DNA from: Limnohabitans sp. 2KL-17
GTDB taxonomy: Bacteria > Pseudomonadota > Gammaproteobacteria > Burkholderiales > Burkholderiaceae_C
Direction of reading: 5' to 3'
Length of the DNA: 64,000 nt
Assembly (NCBI RefSeq): GCF_003063415.1
Contig: NZ_NESK01000017.1
Coordinates: 1 to 64,000, forward strand
Shown: piece after piece, positions 1 to 8,145 of the stretch
Layout of the letters: every line of letters begins with the position of its first letter
Numbering within the stretch: position 1 is the first letter of the stretch
Program-made: the position numbers and the translations under genes
Notes under the pieces: model-generated
Told to the model about the DNA's origin: nothing
The model's input: only the letters and a program-made list of their open reading frames with translations
Databases searched by the model: none

Positions 1-2
1 GC

Positions 3-83
3 TGGTACGAAATCGTCCAAATGACGCATCGTGAAAAGGCTCTCGGTGAAGGTGTCAGCGCCGCGCATCATGTGTCCGTGTAG
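3..83 (+). CDS. C-terminal fragment of an unidentified ORF
   Basis: An open frame enters from before base 1 and stops at TAG 81-83. The 26 visible residues begin WYEIVQMTHREKALGEG and end in VSV. They are GC-normal and polar, unlike the AT-rich gene that follows. I do not recognise the family and cannot exclude a chance open frame, because only 81 bases are visible. Confidence 0.25.
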   Translation, partial: WYEIVQMTHREKALGEGVSAAHHVSV

Positions 84-123
84 TTGCTCAACAATTAACG
101 TTTCTCAGGGGCTCGGCGTGGAC

Positions 124-179
124 CTAAACATGGGAGTATTTCAGCAGCCTGCTAAACATGGGAGTATTTCAGCAGCCTG
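124..179. repeat. exact 28-bp tandem duplication
   Basis: Bases 124-151 and 152-179 are identical 28-mers, each beginning ctaaacatgg and ending cagcagcctg. The duplication lies between the partial ORF and the stop codon of the AT-rich gene at 180. It could be the edge of a mobile or inserted segment or a slippage duplication. No transposase is visible next to it. Confidence 0.85.
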
Positions 180-617
180 TTAGGTGCCCAATTTAATGGC
201 AATTATAATAAATAAATTAATAAGAAAATGTATATAGATATTCTGGTATATGGCTATTTTTATTCCATATTCATATTTTGTTTTTAAGTAAATTAAGGAT
301 AGGCCTGTGAAAATTAGGGTGGTAGGCAATATTTTTTGTGCGTCATTGAATCCGTGTACTAAGCCAAATACAATGCCAATTGCAATTGATGTGATTACAT
401 TGTTAGATTTTTTATTTAATAAATTTATTGCAAAACTTAGGACAAATGTTTCAATTGGTGGTGCGATCAAGAGCGCGCTAAATATTTGTATTTTGCCAAT
501 TTCCAAATCATATTTAATTGGATTTATTAGGTGCTGTATTTCATTTGCCGAAAAGCCTGCCGCCAATAAATAAATAGCTGCCAGAGTTGATGGGCGAAAT
601 AAATTTGAGTATTTCAT
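180..617 (-). CDS. CPBP-like intramembrane protease, degenerate motif 1
   Basis: A 145-residue, strongly hydrophobic protein with about four membrane segments. Three short motifs resemble the CPBP (CAAX protease / Abi) family of glutamic intramembrane proteases: APPIET at 52-57, FGLVH at 84-88 and HFLIN at 130-134. The family normally has EE in the first motif; here it is ET, so catalysis is doubtful or altered. Such proteins process membrane substrates or give self-immunity to bacteriocins. The gene is very AT-rich (AAA, ATA and ATT codons dominate), unlike the rest of the window, which points to horizontal transfer. The next gene on the same strand ends 118 bases upstream. Assignment is by motif only; it may simply be an unknown membrane protein. 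Confidence 0.6.
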   Translation of the reverse strand: MKYSNLFRPSTLAAIYLLAAGFSANEIQHLINPIKYDLEIGKIQIFSALLIAPPIETFVLSFAINLLNKKSNNVITSIAIGIVFGLVHGFNDAQKILPTTLIFTGLSLIYLKTKYEYGIKIAIYQNIYIHFLINLFIIIAIKLGT

Positions 618-734
618 TTTTGAGTATTTTGATGGACCAAAAATTCAGTTAATTTGCCGATACGGTTCTTGTATAATTTGTCATAAAAATTTAATTTAGT
701 TTGAAAATTACTGCTGAAAATTATTAATTTATTT

Positions 735-1619
735 CTAATTATTAATCGATACCAAATCCAAGCATCGCGACTTAAATTTACTTGCAACTTTTTCTTGAAA
801 AAACATGCAAGACTGTTTTTCTTCATTCGAAAAATAAAACCCATCCACTTCAGGTATCATGATTCCAGCTTTGCATTTTTCAATACCTTCGAGCAGAAAA
901 TCATGGCGCTCATTCTTTTCGTATGTGCTCAACTGGGAAAGGTGATCTTTGAGCAAATGCTGACCGTAGGCCACGTGCCGGGCCTCATCGGCCATCACGT
1001 AATTGCCGATGGTCGAAATCAGCGGGTGTTTGCTGAAATCTCTGAGTTGTTGCAATGAAACCAAGGCCATGCCCTCGATCAAAACCTGGGTGGTCAGCAC
1101 CACAAAATCCCAACGGCTGTCGCGCAGGCCCTCTTCAATCAGCGCCTTGAGCCCAGCATCTGCGGGATAACGAATTTGGATCTTTTCCCGAATCAGGCGT
1201 TCAAAGACTTCGATGTGGCGGGCTTCGTCGGCCACTTGTTGTGCGGCCATCTGTTTGCCCATGACATCGGGCAAGACTTGCACCAAGCGTGCTGCGGCGA
1301 GCAGGGCAGCTTGCTCACCATGCAAAAACTGGTTGACCATGTAGGCTTGGTACTGGTGACGTACGTTTGCACGTTCTTTGCTAGATGCTTTGGCCCAGGC
1401 CTCTGTGCCAGACAATGGCATCAATCTATCGTCGTAGCCAAAAGGGTTTTCTGGGTCCAGGTCTTGTTGCCAGTTGATGCGCTCTGCGGCATCCCACTGC
1501 GCATGCTTGCTTTTGGCGTATAGGTTTTGTACGGAAGATGCCTGTGCTTCATAGGACCAATCGAAAACCAATTCGTCGTGCATCGGCAAACGCCAAACAT
1601 TTTCATTACTTGCGTTCAT
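735..1619 (-). CDS. ferritin-like diiron oxygenase/oxidase family protein
   Basis: 294 residues. The pattern of a four-helix-bundle carboxylate-bridged diiron site is complete: E102 (HGEQAAL), E132 and H135 (DEARHIEVF), E182 (IEGMAL), E212 and H215 (DEARHVAYG). Known families with this layout include AurF/CmlI-type N-oxygenases and other soluble diiron oxidases; I cannot choose among them. The ATG at 1619 lies two bases past the ketosynthase stop (TGA-GC-ATG), which implies translational coupling. Next to an ACP and a ketosynthase, it may act on an ACP-bound substrate (inference). An uninterrupted frame joins it to the ketosynthase as an apparent 731-residue fusion, but that is an artefact of the upstream frameshift. 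The 3' end becomes AT-rich. Confidence 0.75.
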   Translation of the reverse strand: MNASNENVWRLPMHDELVFDWSYEAQASSVQNLYAKSKHAQWDAAERINWQQDLDPENPFGYDDRLMPLSGTEAWAKASSKERANVRHQYQAYMVNQFLHGEQAALLAAARLVQVLPDVMGKQMAAQQVADEARHIEVFERLIREKIQIRYPADAGLKALIEEGLRDSRWDFVVLTTQVLIEGMALVSLQQLRDFSKHPLISTIGNYVMADEARHVAYGQHLLKDHLSQLSTYEKNERHDFLLEGIEKCKAGIMIPEVDGFYFSNEEKQSCMFFQEKVASKFKSRCLDLVSINN

Positions 1620-1621
1620 GC

Positions 1622-2843
1622 TCACTCCCACCTCCGCGCAATCAGCACGGCATTGTTGCCACCAAAGGCAAATGAATTGGACATGGCGCATCGAAGGGCT
1701 GGTGCCAGTCGCGCGGTGTGGGGAATAAAGTCCATGCAAACACCCGCGTCTGCGTGTGTGAAATGGGTGGTGGGGGGGCAGCACTTGTCTGCGCAGGGCA
1801 GCGATGGTGACCGCCCATTCCAATGCGCCACTTGCACCCATTGCATGCCCATGGGCAGATTTGGTGGCACTGACGGGAATGCCTCCAGCACCAGAGCCAA
1901 AGACCTGCTCGATAGATTGCACCTCTGCCATGTCCCCTGCATGGGTGGCTGTGCCGTGGGCGTTGATGTAACCGATGTCGTGCGGGGCAAGTTTGGCCGA
2001 CTTTAGGGCCGATTGCATGGCTCGGGCTTGGCCTTGGGAGTCAGGTTTGGTGATGTGGGCCGCATCGTTGCTCACGCCATAGCCGAGCATTTCAGCCAGG
2101 ATGGTGGCTCCGCGGGCTTGGGCATGTTCCAAGTCTTCCAAAACAAAGGCAGCTGCACCTTCGGCCATGGCAAAACCACAGCGGTCTGCGCTGAAGGGAC
2201 GGCACCCTGTGCCAGGTGCATCTTGCGGGTCAGTGCAGAGCACGCGCATGGCCATCCAACTGTTCATGACGCCGGGCAACAACGGCGCTTCTGCGCCTCC
2301 GGCCAAGGCCATGGGCCAATGCCCATATTGAACGCGACAAAAAGCTTCTCCAATGGCTACGGCGGCCGATGAACAAGCTGTGGAGTAGGTCTGACACTCG
2401 CCCCCAATGCCAAAACGCATGGCCACCTGTGCCGCAGCGGCGTGGATCATGGCGGCAGGAACGGTCAGCAGCTTTTTTTGTTCACCGCCTGCATCAAAAA
2501 ATTTGGCATAAGCGTGTTCTGTTGATTCGCAACCACCGCCACCTGTGCCCCAAAAAACACCCATTTGCAGACGGTCCAGCGCAGGCTCTGCGGCTTGGGC
2601 TTGCTGCATGGCTTGCTCTGCCGCCACGATGGCCAATTGACTGACTCGATCAAGCCCCAACAACTGCATCTTGCTGAAGTGGGCACCGGCATCAAAGTCA
2701 ACATAACCTACGGGCACAGGAAGTGCGTGCGTGGGGTGCGGGCGTATGCCACTGTGCCCTGCAATTAAGTTGTCAAAGCACGACTGCGCTGTCGTGCCTA
2801 GGGCGGAAAGCGATCCCATGCCGGTAATGACCACTCTATGCAT
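1622..2843 (-). pseudogene. beta-ketoacyl-ACP synthase (FabF-like), frameshifted
   Basis: Condensing enzyme of the KAS II type: N-terminal RVVITGMG, active-site Cys157 in STACSSA, His296 in AHGTATHAGD, and Lys328/His333 in KSAHGHAMGASG. After residue 357 (VLPP) the frame is lost at a run of seven G on the plus strand (1772-1778). Removing one base restores a normal C-terminus (TTHFTHADAG through SNSFAFGGNNAVL to RRWE, stop at 1622-1624) and a 406-residue protein, the usual FabF length. The open frame is 1222 bases, exactly one too many. This is either a sequencing/assembly error or a recent single-base insertion. The start at 2843 (MHRVVITG) fits the family and lies four bases after the ACP stop. 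All catalytic residues precede the shift, but the C-terminal core strands would be lost. Confidence 0.85.
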
Positions 2844-2847
2844 GTTG

Positions 2848-3174
2848 TCAACCTGCGGCGGATTCAGAAGACTTGTCTGGTTTCGCGATTTGCTTCTTGG
2901 CCTGACGCTGCAGATAAAGCACATGCTCACGTATCAACGCATCTGCCATTTCGCTTACGTTGGTTGGCATTTTGGCTGTACGGTCTAAGCCATCGAACTC
3001 CATTTCGAATTCCTTTTCGAGTAAGAGCTGCAATTCCAACAGCGACAAAGAGTCGAAATCTTTGTGCAATTCTGTGAACAGGGTGTCTTGCAAAGCCAAG
3101 ACAGGATCAATGTCCATGTGCTCCTGAAGCAATGAGGCTATTTGATTTCTGACGTTGTCTTTTATGAGTTCCAT
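2848..3174 (-). CDS. acyl carrier protein
   Basis: A 108-residue acidic protein starting MELIKDNVRN. It has the phosphopantetheine attachment motif DFDSLSLLEL, in which the Ser after FD would carry the arm. The ACP core spans about residues 1-80, followed by a basic/polar tail (LQRQAKKQIAKPD), longer than in FabC-type ACPs of about 78 residues. Start 3174 is chosen because the upstream in-frame Met would add an N-terminus without ACP character. It is the first gene of the ACP-ketosynthase-diiron operon and diverges from the XRE regulator at 3258. It is probably a dedicated carrier for the cluster, not the housekeeping ACP. Confidence 0.85.
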   Translation of the reverse strand: MELIKDNVRNQIASLLQEHMDIDPVLALQDTLFTELHKDFDSLSLLELQLLLEKEFEMEFDGLDRTAKMPTNVSEMADALIREHVLYLQRQAKKQIAKPDKSSESAAG

Positions 3175-3209
3175 AGTACTTATATATTTTGGTTTGTTGC
3201 AATTATGTA

Positions 3210-3219
3210 GCATATATGC
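3210..3219. promoter_or_regulatory. palindrome in the ACP/XRE divergent gap
   Basis: GCATATATGC is a perfect 10-bp palindrome in the AT-rich 83-base gap between the divergent ACP and XRE genes. A local operator for the XRE protein is the simplest reading (inference). Confidence 0.35.
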
Positions 3220-3257
3220 CGGTGCACATACTCGGTGTTTACCCGAGAGTTGCTGCC

Positions 3258-3545
3258 ATGACGGCAGCCCGCGATCCCTTACTGATCAACGCATTTGCTG
3301 CGGCGATCAAGTCGCGGCGGGCTACTATGGGCTGGTCACAAGAGGAGTTGGCTTGGCGTGCTGGGGTTGATCGCACATTCATTGCGAGGTTGGAGTCCTG
3401 TCGCAATCAACCGTCTTTGTCGGTTGTTTTTGCTTTGGCTGAAGCCTTGAAAGTGTCTTCGGCTACGCTGATGTCTGACACGCAATGCCGTTTTGAAATA
3501 GAGCAGGCTTCACGCGCTGACAGCAAGCACTCCGCCGCTGAGTGA
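3258..3545 (+). CDS. XRE-family HTH regulator
   Basis: A 95-residue single-domain helix-turn-helix protein from ATG 3258 (MTAARDPLL). The HTH covers about residues 12-70: SRRATMGWSQEELAWRAGV is helices 1-2, and DRTFIARLESCRNQPSL is the recognition helix and turn, a standard Cro/CI-like pattern. An in-frame ATG at 3216 would add 14 residues without obvious function. It is transcribed divergently from the ACP-ketosynthase-diiron operon and probably controls it, itself, or both. There is no ligand domain. Confidence 0.8.
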   Translation: MTAARDPLLINAFAAAIKSRRATMGWSQEELAWRAGVDRTFIARLESCRNQPSLSVVFALAEALKVSSATLMSDTQCRFEIEQASRADSKHSAAE

Positions 3546-3571
3546 GGTCAGGTGTTATCAGTTTTTTAAGA

Positions 3572-3756
3572 TTTGATGTGAAGTTTTGCCCTACCGGGGG
3601 TGTGACGCCAAGCAATGCGGCTGATTTTTCAGCCTGTCCAACGTGGCCTGCGTGGGCGGCTCGTGGCTGGTGCCCGCCGATGCACTGGCCCAGGGCGACT
3701 GGGCGCGCATCGAAGCGCTGGCACGCGAGGCCTGCCAAATTCAGCGCAAGCCCTGA
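3572..3756 (+). pseudogene. eda: eda (KDPG aldolase) 3' remnant
   Basis: The sequence encodes the C-terminal third of a KDPG/KHG aldolase in two frames: [19 protein letters not shown] from 3572, then after a frameshift near 3623-3630 [18 protein letters not shown] through ACQIQRKP, stop at 3754-3756. FCPTGG and VACVGGSWL are typical Eda C-terminal motifs. Nothing upstream of 3572 continues the gene, so the 5' two thirds are missing. The fragment still overlaps the convergent gloA by 16 bases, an arrangement that probably predates the truncation. The left island therefore seems to have replaced or interrupted eda. This copy cannot make a functional aldolase. Confidence 0.85.
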
Positions 3757-4151
3757 CCAGCAGCGTACTCGGGCCGCTGAATCAACTCGACCTTGTAGCC
3801 ATCGGGGTCGGTCACGAATGCGATCACGGTGGTGCCGCCTTTGACAGGGCCTGCCTCGCGCGTGACTTTGCCGCCTGAAGCCTTGATTTTTTCGCACGCC
3901 GCATAAGCGTCGGGCACGCCCAGCGCAATGTGGCCGTAGGCGGTGCCCATCTCGTAGCTTTCTATGCCCCAGTTGAAGGTCAGCTCCAGCTCGGCATGCT
4001 CGGGGTTGTTGCCATAGCCCACAAAGGCCAGCGAGTATTTGTACTCGGGGTTTTCAGAAGTACGCAACAGTTTCATGCCCATGACCTGGGTGTAAAAATC
4101 GATCGAACGTTGCAGGTTGCCAACGCGCAGCATGGTGTGAAGAAGTCTCAT
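3741..4151 (-). CDS. gloA: lactoylglutathione lyase (glyoxalase I)
   Basis: A 136-residue protein nearly collinear with Escherichia coli GloA, from [20 protein letters not shown] to GLR. Metal ligands align at His5, Glu56 (ELELTFNWG), His74 (AYGHIAL) and Glu122 (YKVELI), the nickel-type short glyoxalase I. It isomerises the hemithioacetal of methylglyoxal and glutathione to S-lactoylglutathione in the cytosol. Start 4151 matches the family; the upstream in-frame Met adds 12 residues with no counterpart. Its 3' end overlaps the eda remnant. Confidence 0.95.
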   Translation of the reverse strand: MRLLHTMLRVGNLQRSIDFYTQVMGMKLLRTSENPEYKYSLAFVGYGNNPEHAELELTFNWGIESYEMGTAYGHIALGVPDAYAACEKIKASGGKVTREAGPVKGGTTVIAFVTDPDGYKVELIQRPEYAAGQGLR

Positions 4152-4217
4152 GTTCGGGTTCCGTTTCAGTTCAATGTTTCGTGTCAATCATTTTTAAGGG
4201 CGATGCGTGGCTTGCAC

Positions 4218-5012
4218 TCACACCGGGACGGTGTAATTGAGCGCCATGCGCCCGCCATCGACGGTGACGATCTCGCCCGTGATGTAGCTGGCCGCATCAC
4301 TGGCCAGAAAAGCCACCACCTTGGCCACTTCGTCGGGCTCGCCCAGGCGTTTCATGGGGGTGCGCATCATGATCTTCTTTTCAGCCGCTTCGCTGGTCAG
4401 CACCGCCTTGCGGGCCAGTTCGGTGGCGATGGTGCCGGGTGCGACCGCGTTCACACGGATGCCGAAGTCGGCCAATGCCAGGGACATGGCCCGGGTGAGC
4501 TGGTTGATGCCCCCCTTGCTCACGTTGTAGCTGGCGATGTTGGGAATGGCCATCACCGCGTTGACCGAACTCATGTTCACGATTGAACCGCCCCCGGTGC
4601 TTTTCATGGCGCGGGCTGCGGCCTGGCCCATCAAAAATGAGCCTTTGATGTTGACCCTGATCACTGCGTCGAAGTCTTCCTCGGTCACATCCAGAAAATC
4701 GGCGGCCTTGAAGATGCCCGCATTGTTGACCAGCACATCAATGCGCCCAAAGGCTTGCAGCGCATGGGCCACCAGGGCATCGACATCGGCTTTCAGCGAC
4801 ACATCGCAGGCCATGAAGTCGGCACTTTGGCCTTGGGCGCGCAATTCGGCAGCCACGGCGCTGCCACGCTCGCTGTTCACATCGGCCAGCACCACATGGG
4901 CTTGCTCGGCGGCAAAACGCCTGGCACAGGCCTCGCCAATGCCGTTGGCGGCCCCGGTGACGATGACCACCCGGCCCTGCAGGCCGAAAGAAAGGGTGTT
5001 GGAAATGGACAT
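4218..5012 (-). CDS. SDR-family oxidoreductase
   Basis: A 264-residue classical short-chain dehydrogenase. The NAD(P) motif TGAANGIG is at 19-26, NNAG at 96-99, and the catalytic set Ser149-Tyr162-Lys166 (SYNVSKGG) is present. The C-terminus ITGEIVTVDGGRM is standard for the group. An acidic Asp after beta-2 (VLADVN) favours NAD over NADP. The substrate is not determinable; this subgroup includes sugar-alcohol and 3-oxoacyl reductases. The start at 5012 (MSISNTLSFG) is preferred over one seven codons upstream. It is followed by gloA on the same strand with a 66-base gap. Confidence 0.85.
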   Translation of the reverse strand: MSISNTLSFGLQGRVVIVTGAANGIGEACARRFAAEQAHVVLADVNSERGSAVAAELRAQGQSADFMACDVSLKADVDALVAHALQAFGRIDVLVNNAGIFKAADFLDVTEEDFDAVIRVNIKGSFLMGQAAARAMKSTGGGSIVNMSSVNAVMAIPNIASYNVSKGGINQLTRAMSLALADFGIRVNAVAPGTIATELARKAVLTSEAAEKKIMMRTPMKRLGEPDEVAKVVAFLASDAASYITGEIVTVDGGRMALNYTVPV

Positions 5013-5214
5013 GGTGAAAAGCCTTCTGGACAAGTCGGGTTTGAATTCTCATGCCGATGCTGCCACAAGGCCGATGTGCACGCAGTCACCAGCTGTCCCT
5101 TGGGTAACCCATGAGACCCTCAGAAGGGTGGGCCGACCACGTCCCGGCCGTTGTCCATCTAGTAACATGGACCCGATTCGATTCGCCCGATGTCGGGTTT
5201 CAAAGGAGAACGCA

Positions 5215-5592
5215 ATGTTCAGTCATGTGATGCTGGGTGTGAGTGACCTGGAAGTTTCCAAAAAGTTTTACGACGCCTTGCTGGGTGCGCTGGACCTTGG
5301 CCCCGGCGTGGCCAACAAAAACCGGTATTTCTACCGCAGCCCAACGGGCACCTTTGCCATCACCACGCCCATCAACGGCGAGCCTGCGACCCACGGCAAC
5401 GGCAGCACGATTGGTTTTTCGGTCAAGTCTGCTGAGCAGGGCAATGCTTTCCATGCAGCGGGTGTTGCCAACGGGGGTACGACCTGCGAGGACGCGCCTG
5501 GCTTTCGTGAAACCCCTGCTGGCAAGATTTACCTGGCCTATTTGCGCGATCCGGATGGCAACAAACTCTGTGCCTTGCACCGCCCTGGATGA
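5215..5592 (+). CDS. VOC/glyoxalase-superfamily protein
   Basis: A 125-residue protein of the vicinal-oxygen-chelate fold with paired beta-alpha-beta-beta-beta modules: FSHVMLGVSDLEVSKKFYDALL at the N-terminus and YLAYLRDPDGNKLCALHRP at the C-terminus. An AAAGGAG ribosome site precedes ATG 5215. The substrate is unknown; similar proteins act in glutathione-dependent or resistance reactions, or have no known activity. Its stop overlaps the ATG of the RIO kinase (ATGA), so the two are co-translated. Confidence 0.8.
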   Translation: MFSHVMLGVSDLEVSKKFYDALLGALDLGPGVANKNRYFYRSPTGTFAITTPINGEPATHGNGSTIGFSVKSAEQGNAFHAAGVANGGTTCEDAPGFRETPAGKIYLAYLRDPDGNKLCALHRPG

Positions 5593-6467
5593 AGGCGCCA
5601 CCCAGATTGCAAGCCCTCATTGAAGAGGGCCTGATCGACACCGTGGTGCGCCAACTCATGAGTGGCAAAGAGGCGATGGTGTTTGTGGTCCGCTGCGGAG
5701 AAGAAACCCGTTGCGCCAAGATCTACAAGGAAGCCACGCACCGCAGCTTTCGGCAAGCGGTGGACTACACCGAAAACCGCAAGGTCAAGAACTCGCGTTC
5801 GGCCCGGGCTATGGCCAAGGGCAGCAAGTTTGGGCGGCAAGAGCAAGAGGCCGCCTGGCAAAGCGCCGAGGTGGATGCCTTGTACCGCCTGGCCGCTGCA
5901 GGCGTGCGAGTGCCCCGGCCGTACAACTTTTTTGACGGTGTGCTGCTCATGGAGTTGGTGACCGACATGCATGGCGACGCAGCTCCGCGCCTGAACGATG
6001 TGGCCTTCACGCCCGAGCAAGCCTTGCAGCACCACGCCACCCTGATTGCCGAGGTGGTGCGCATGTTGTGCGCGGGTGTGGTGCACGGGGATTTGTCGGA
6101 GTTCAACATCCTGCTGGCACACATTCCGGGTGAAGAGGGTGCCCCTGGTGTGGACGAACCCGTCATCATTGACCTGCCACAAGCTGTGGATGCCGCAGGC
6201 AACAACCATGCGCAGCGCATGCTGATGAGGGATGTGGGCAACCTGCGTGATTTTTTTGGGCAGTTTGCGCCCACCCTTTTGAAAACCGAATACGGACCAG
6301 AAATCTGGAGCCTTTACCAAAGCGGTTTGCTGGGCAACGAGACCCCACTCACGGGTCGCTTTGACCGCACCCATGCCGATGTGGACATGCACGCCGTGCT
6401 GCGCGAAATCGACGATGCGCGGGCCGAAGATGCTGCCCGCAGATTGCGCATGTCCACAGCGGCTTGA
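5589..6467 (+). CDS. RIO-type atypical serine kinase
   Basis: 292 residues. RIO1-like kinase: SGKEAMVFVVRCG replaces the glycine loop, CAKIYKE holds the ATP-binding Lys, VHGDLSEFNILL is the catalytic loop, and IIDLPQAVD is the metal-binding segment (D-L-P where ordinary kinases have DFG). Length and layout match bacterial RIO1-like proteins, whose substrates are mostly unknown; in eukaryotes and archaea the family acts in ribosome maturation. It is coupled by ATGA to the VOC gene and followed after four bases by the DTW-domain gene, which hints at a shared translation-related role (inference). Confidence 0.9.
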   Translation: MKAPPRLQALIEEGLIDTVVRQLMSGKEAMVFVVRCGEETRCAKIYKEATHRSFRQAVDYTENRKVKNSRSARAMAKGSKFGRQEQEAAWQSAEVDALYRLAAAGVRVPRPYNFFDGVLLMELVTDMHGDAAPRLNDVAFTPEQALQHHATLIAEVVRMLCAGVVHGDLSEFNILLAHIPGEEGAPGVDEPVIIDLPQAVDAAGNNHAQRMLMRDVGNLRDFFGQFAPTLLKTEYGPEIWSLYQSGLLGNETPLTGRFDRTHADVDMHAVLREIDDARAEDAARRLRMSTAA

Positions 6468-6471
6468 GGCG

Positions 6472-7236
6472 GTGTCACAACCCGTGCCCCGGCCCGTTGC
6501 CACTTTGGCGCTAGAGCCGCACGCCGTTTCACGTTTGCGCAGCGCCAGACTCGCCCGCAGCGCCAAACCCTTTCTGGCGCGCGGAGGCATCAAAGGCGAG
6601 CGCTGCGCCGGCTGCCGCTTGGTGCCCAGCCATTGCATGTGCGGTGCGCGCAGCGTGTTGCCCACACGGGCTGGTGTGTGTTTGTTGATGGCTGACATTG
6701 AACCGCTCAAGCCCAGCAACACCGGCTGGCTGATTGCCGACGTGGTGCCAGACACCTTTGCTTTTGGCTGGGCTCGCACTGAGGTGGACCCGGCATTGCT
6801 GGCGCTGCTGACCGATCCGCAATGGCAACCTTACGTGGTTTTTCCAGGTGAATTTGTGTTGCCAGAAAGGGTCGTGCACGAGATTCAAGCCACGCCAACA
6901 GGCCAGCGACCGCTGTTCATATTGCTCGATGCCACTTGGCCCGAAGCCCGCAAGATGTTTCGCAAAAGCCCGTACCTGAACACCTTGCCGGTGCTCAGTC
7001 TGAATCCTCAGCAGGTGTCGCTCTACCAACTGCGCCGATCACGGCGCGGTGACCACTTTTGCACCAGTGAAGTCGCCTCGCTGTGCTTCGAACTGGCTGG
7101 CGAATCCCATGTCGCCGAAACCTTGCAGGCTTACCTGGAGGTCTACACCCACCACTACTTGCAAGCCAAGCACCAGTTGCCACCGGATTGGCAAGGGCAG
7201 GCGCATGAGCGCTTGCGGGGTTTGATGGAGGTGTAA
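6472..7236 (+). CDS. tapT: DTW-domain tRNA aminocarboxypropyltransferase
   Basis: About 254 residues from a GTG start at 6472. A cysteine cluster CAGCRLVPSHCMCG probably binds zinc. The DTW signature appears as LLDATWPEARKM, and SLYQLRRSRRGDHFCTSEVAS is the other conserved block. DTW proteins such as E. coli TapT (YfiP) place the acp3U modification at position 47 of tRNAs using S-adenosylmethionine. The frame is open further upstream into the RIO gene, but the GTG fits the compact spacing (four bases after the RIO stop) and the family N-terminus. The gene symbol rests on family resemblance only. Confidence 0.8.
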   Translation: MSQPVPRPVATLALEPHAVSRLRSARLARSAKPFLARGGIKGERCAGCRLVPSHCMCGARSVLPTRAGVCLLMADIEPLKPSNTGWLIADVVPDTFAFGWARTEVDPALLALLTDPQWQPYVVFPGEFVLPERVVHEIQATPTGQRPLFILLDATWPEARKMFRKSPYLNTLPVLSLNPQQVSLYQLRRSRRGDHFCTSEVASLCFELAGESHVAETLQAYLEVYTHHYLQAKHQLPPDWQGQAHERLRGLMEV

Positions 7237-7266
7237 GCTTTACCCCAAATTTCAAAGGAGAATTCC

Positions 7267-8145
7267 TTGTCCAGCCTTGCCACCCCCCACCCTGTTGCCG
7301 TCTCCCGGACCATCGAACGCCTGGTCACCGGCCAGGCCACATCGGACGGCGCGGGCGTCAAGCTCAGCCGCATTCTCACGCAAGACCTGCAGCACCGGCT
7401 GGACCCGTTTTTGATGCTGGATGCCTTTGGCAGCGACCAGCCCGACGACTACATCGCCGGTTTTCCGGACCACCCGCACAGGGGCTTTGAAACCGTGACT
7501 TACATGATCGCCGGGCGAATGCTGCACCGTGACAGCGCAGGCAATGAAGGCCTGCTGCAAAACGGGGGGGTGCAATGGATGACGGCTGGCAAGGGCGTGA
7601 TCCATTCTGAAATCCCGCAGCAAGATGAGGGCGTGATGGAGGGCTTTCAGCTCTGGCTGAATTTGCACAGCTCGGAGAAGATGAACACCCCCTGGTACCG
7701 CGATTTTCAAAATGAGCAATTGCCGCAATTCAAGACACCAGAAGGCGTTGCCGTGACGGTGATTGCCGGTTCGAGCCATGGGGTACAGGGTGCGGTGACC
7801 CGCGAAATAACCCAGCCGATTTACCTCGATGTGCACATGCCCATGGGCTCACGCTTTGAGCAAGCGCTGCCTGCTGGGCACAACGCTTTTGTTTATGTTT
7901 ACCGAGGCCAAGTCAGCATCGCAGGACAGGCCGTGCCTGCGCAACGCATGGCGATTTTGGTCAACGCATCCCAGGCCGATGGTGTAGTGATTGAAGCCAG
8001 TGCCGATGCCCAGTTGATTTTGGTGGCGGGCCAACCGCTCAAAGAGCCCATCGTGCAATACGGCCCGTTTGTCATGAACACCAAGGAAGAGATCTACCAG
8101 GCCTTGTCGGATTTTCGCGATGGACGTTTGGGCGAGGTGGCCTGA
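7267..8145 (+). CDS. pirin-family protein
   Basis: A 292-residue bicupin. The metal-binding pirin block DHPHRGFETVTYMIAG gives two of the four ligands; the others lie in GVIHSEIP. A strong AAAGGAG site sits seven bases upstream of a TTG start at 7267, and no better in-frame ATG fits the N-terminus. Pirins are iron/cupin proteins; some act as quercetin 2,3-dioxygenases and others as redox-linked regulators, so no reaction is assigned. It is the last gene of the group starting at 5215. Confidence 0.9.
   Translation: MSSLATPHPVAVSRTIERLVTGQATSDGAGVKLSRILTQDLQHRLDPFLMLDAFGSDQPDDYIAGFPDHPHRGFETVTYMIAGRMLHRDSAGNEGLLQNGGVQWMTAGKGVIHSEIPQQDEGVMEGFQLWLNLHSSEKMNTPWYRDFQNEQLPQFKTPEGVAVTVIAGSSHGVQGAVTREITQPIYLDVHMPMGSRFEQALPAGHNAFVYVYRGQVSIAGQAVPAQRMAILVNASQADGVVIEASADAQLILVAGQPLKEPIVQYGPFVMNTKEEIYQALSDFRDGRLGEVA

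Noticed and set aside
85..185. Integron attC-like arrangement after the partial ORF (GCTCAAC ... GTTAGGT)
   Set aside because: The two 7-mers fit the loose RYYYAAC/GTTRRRY patterns, but they are not good complements of each other and the inside shows the tandem 28-mer, not paired L boxes. No integrase seen.
735..2930. 731-residue ketosynthase-diiron fusion protein
   Set aside because: The linker region is nonsense (PHHPFHTRRRGCLHGLYS) and the true ketosynthase C-terminus lies in the next frame; one base less at 1772-1778 gives two normal genes.
5538..6779. 413-residue minus-strand ORF
   Set aside because: Shadow of the RIO kinase and DTW genes, which have complete motifs.
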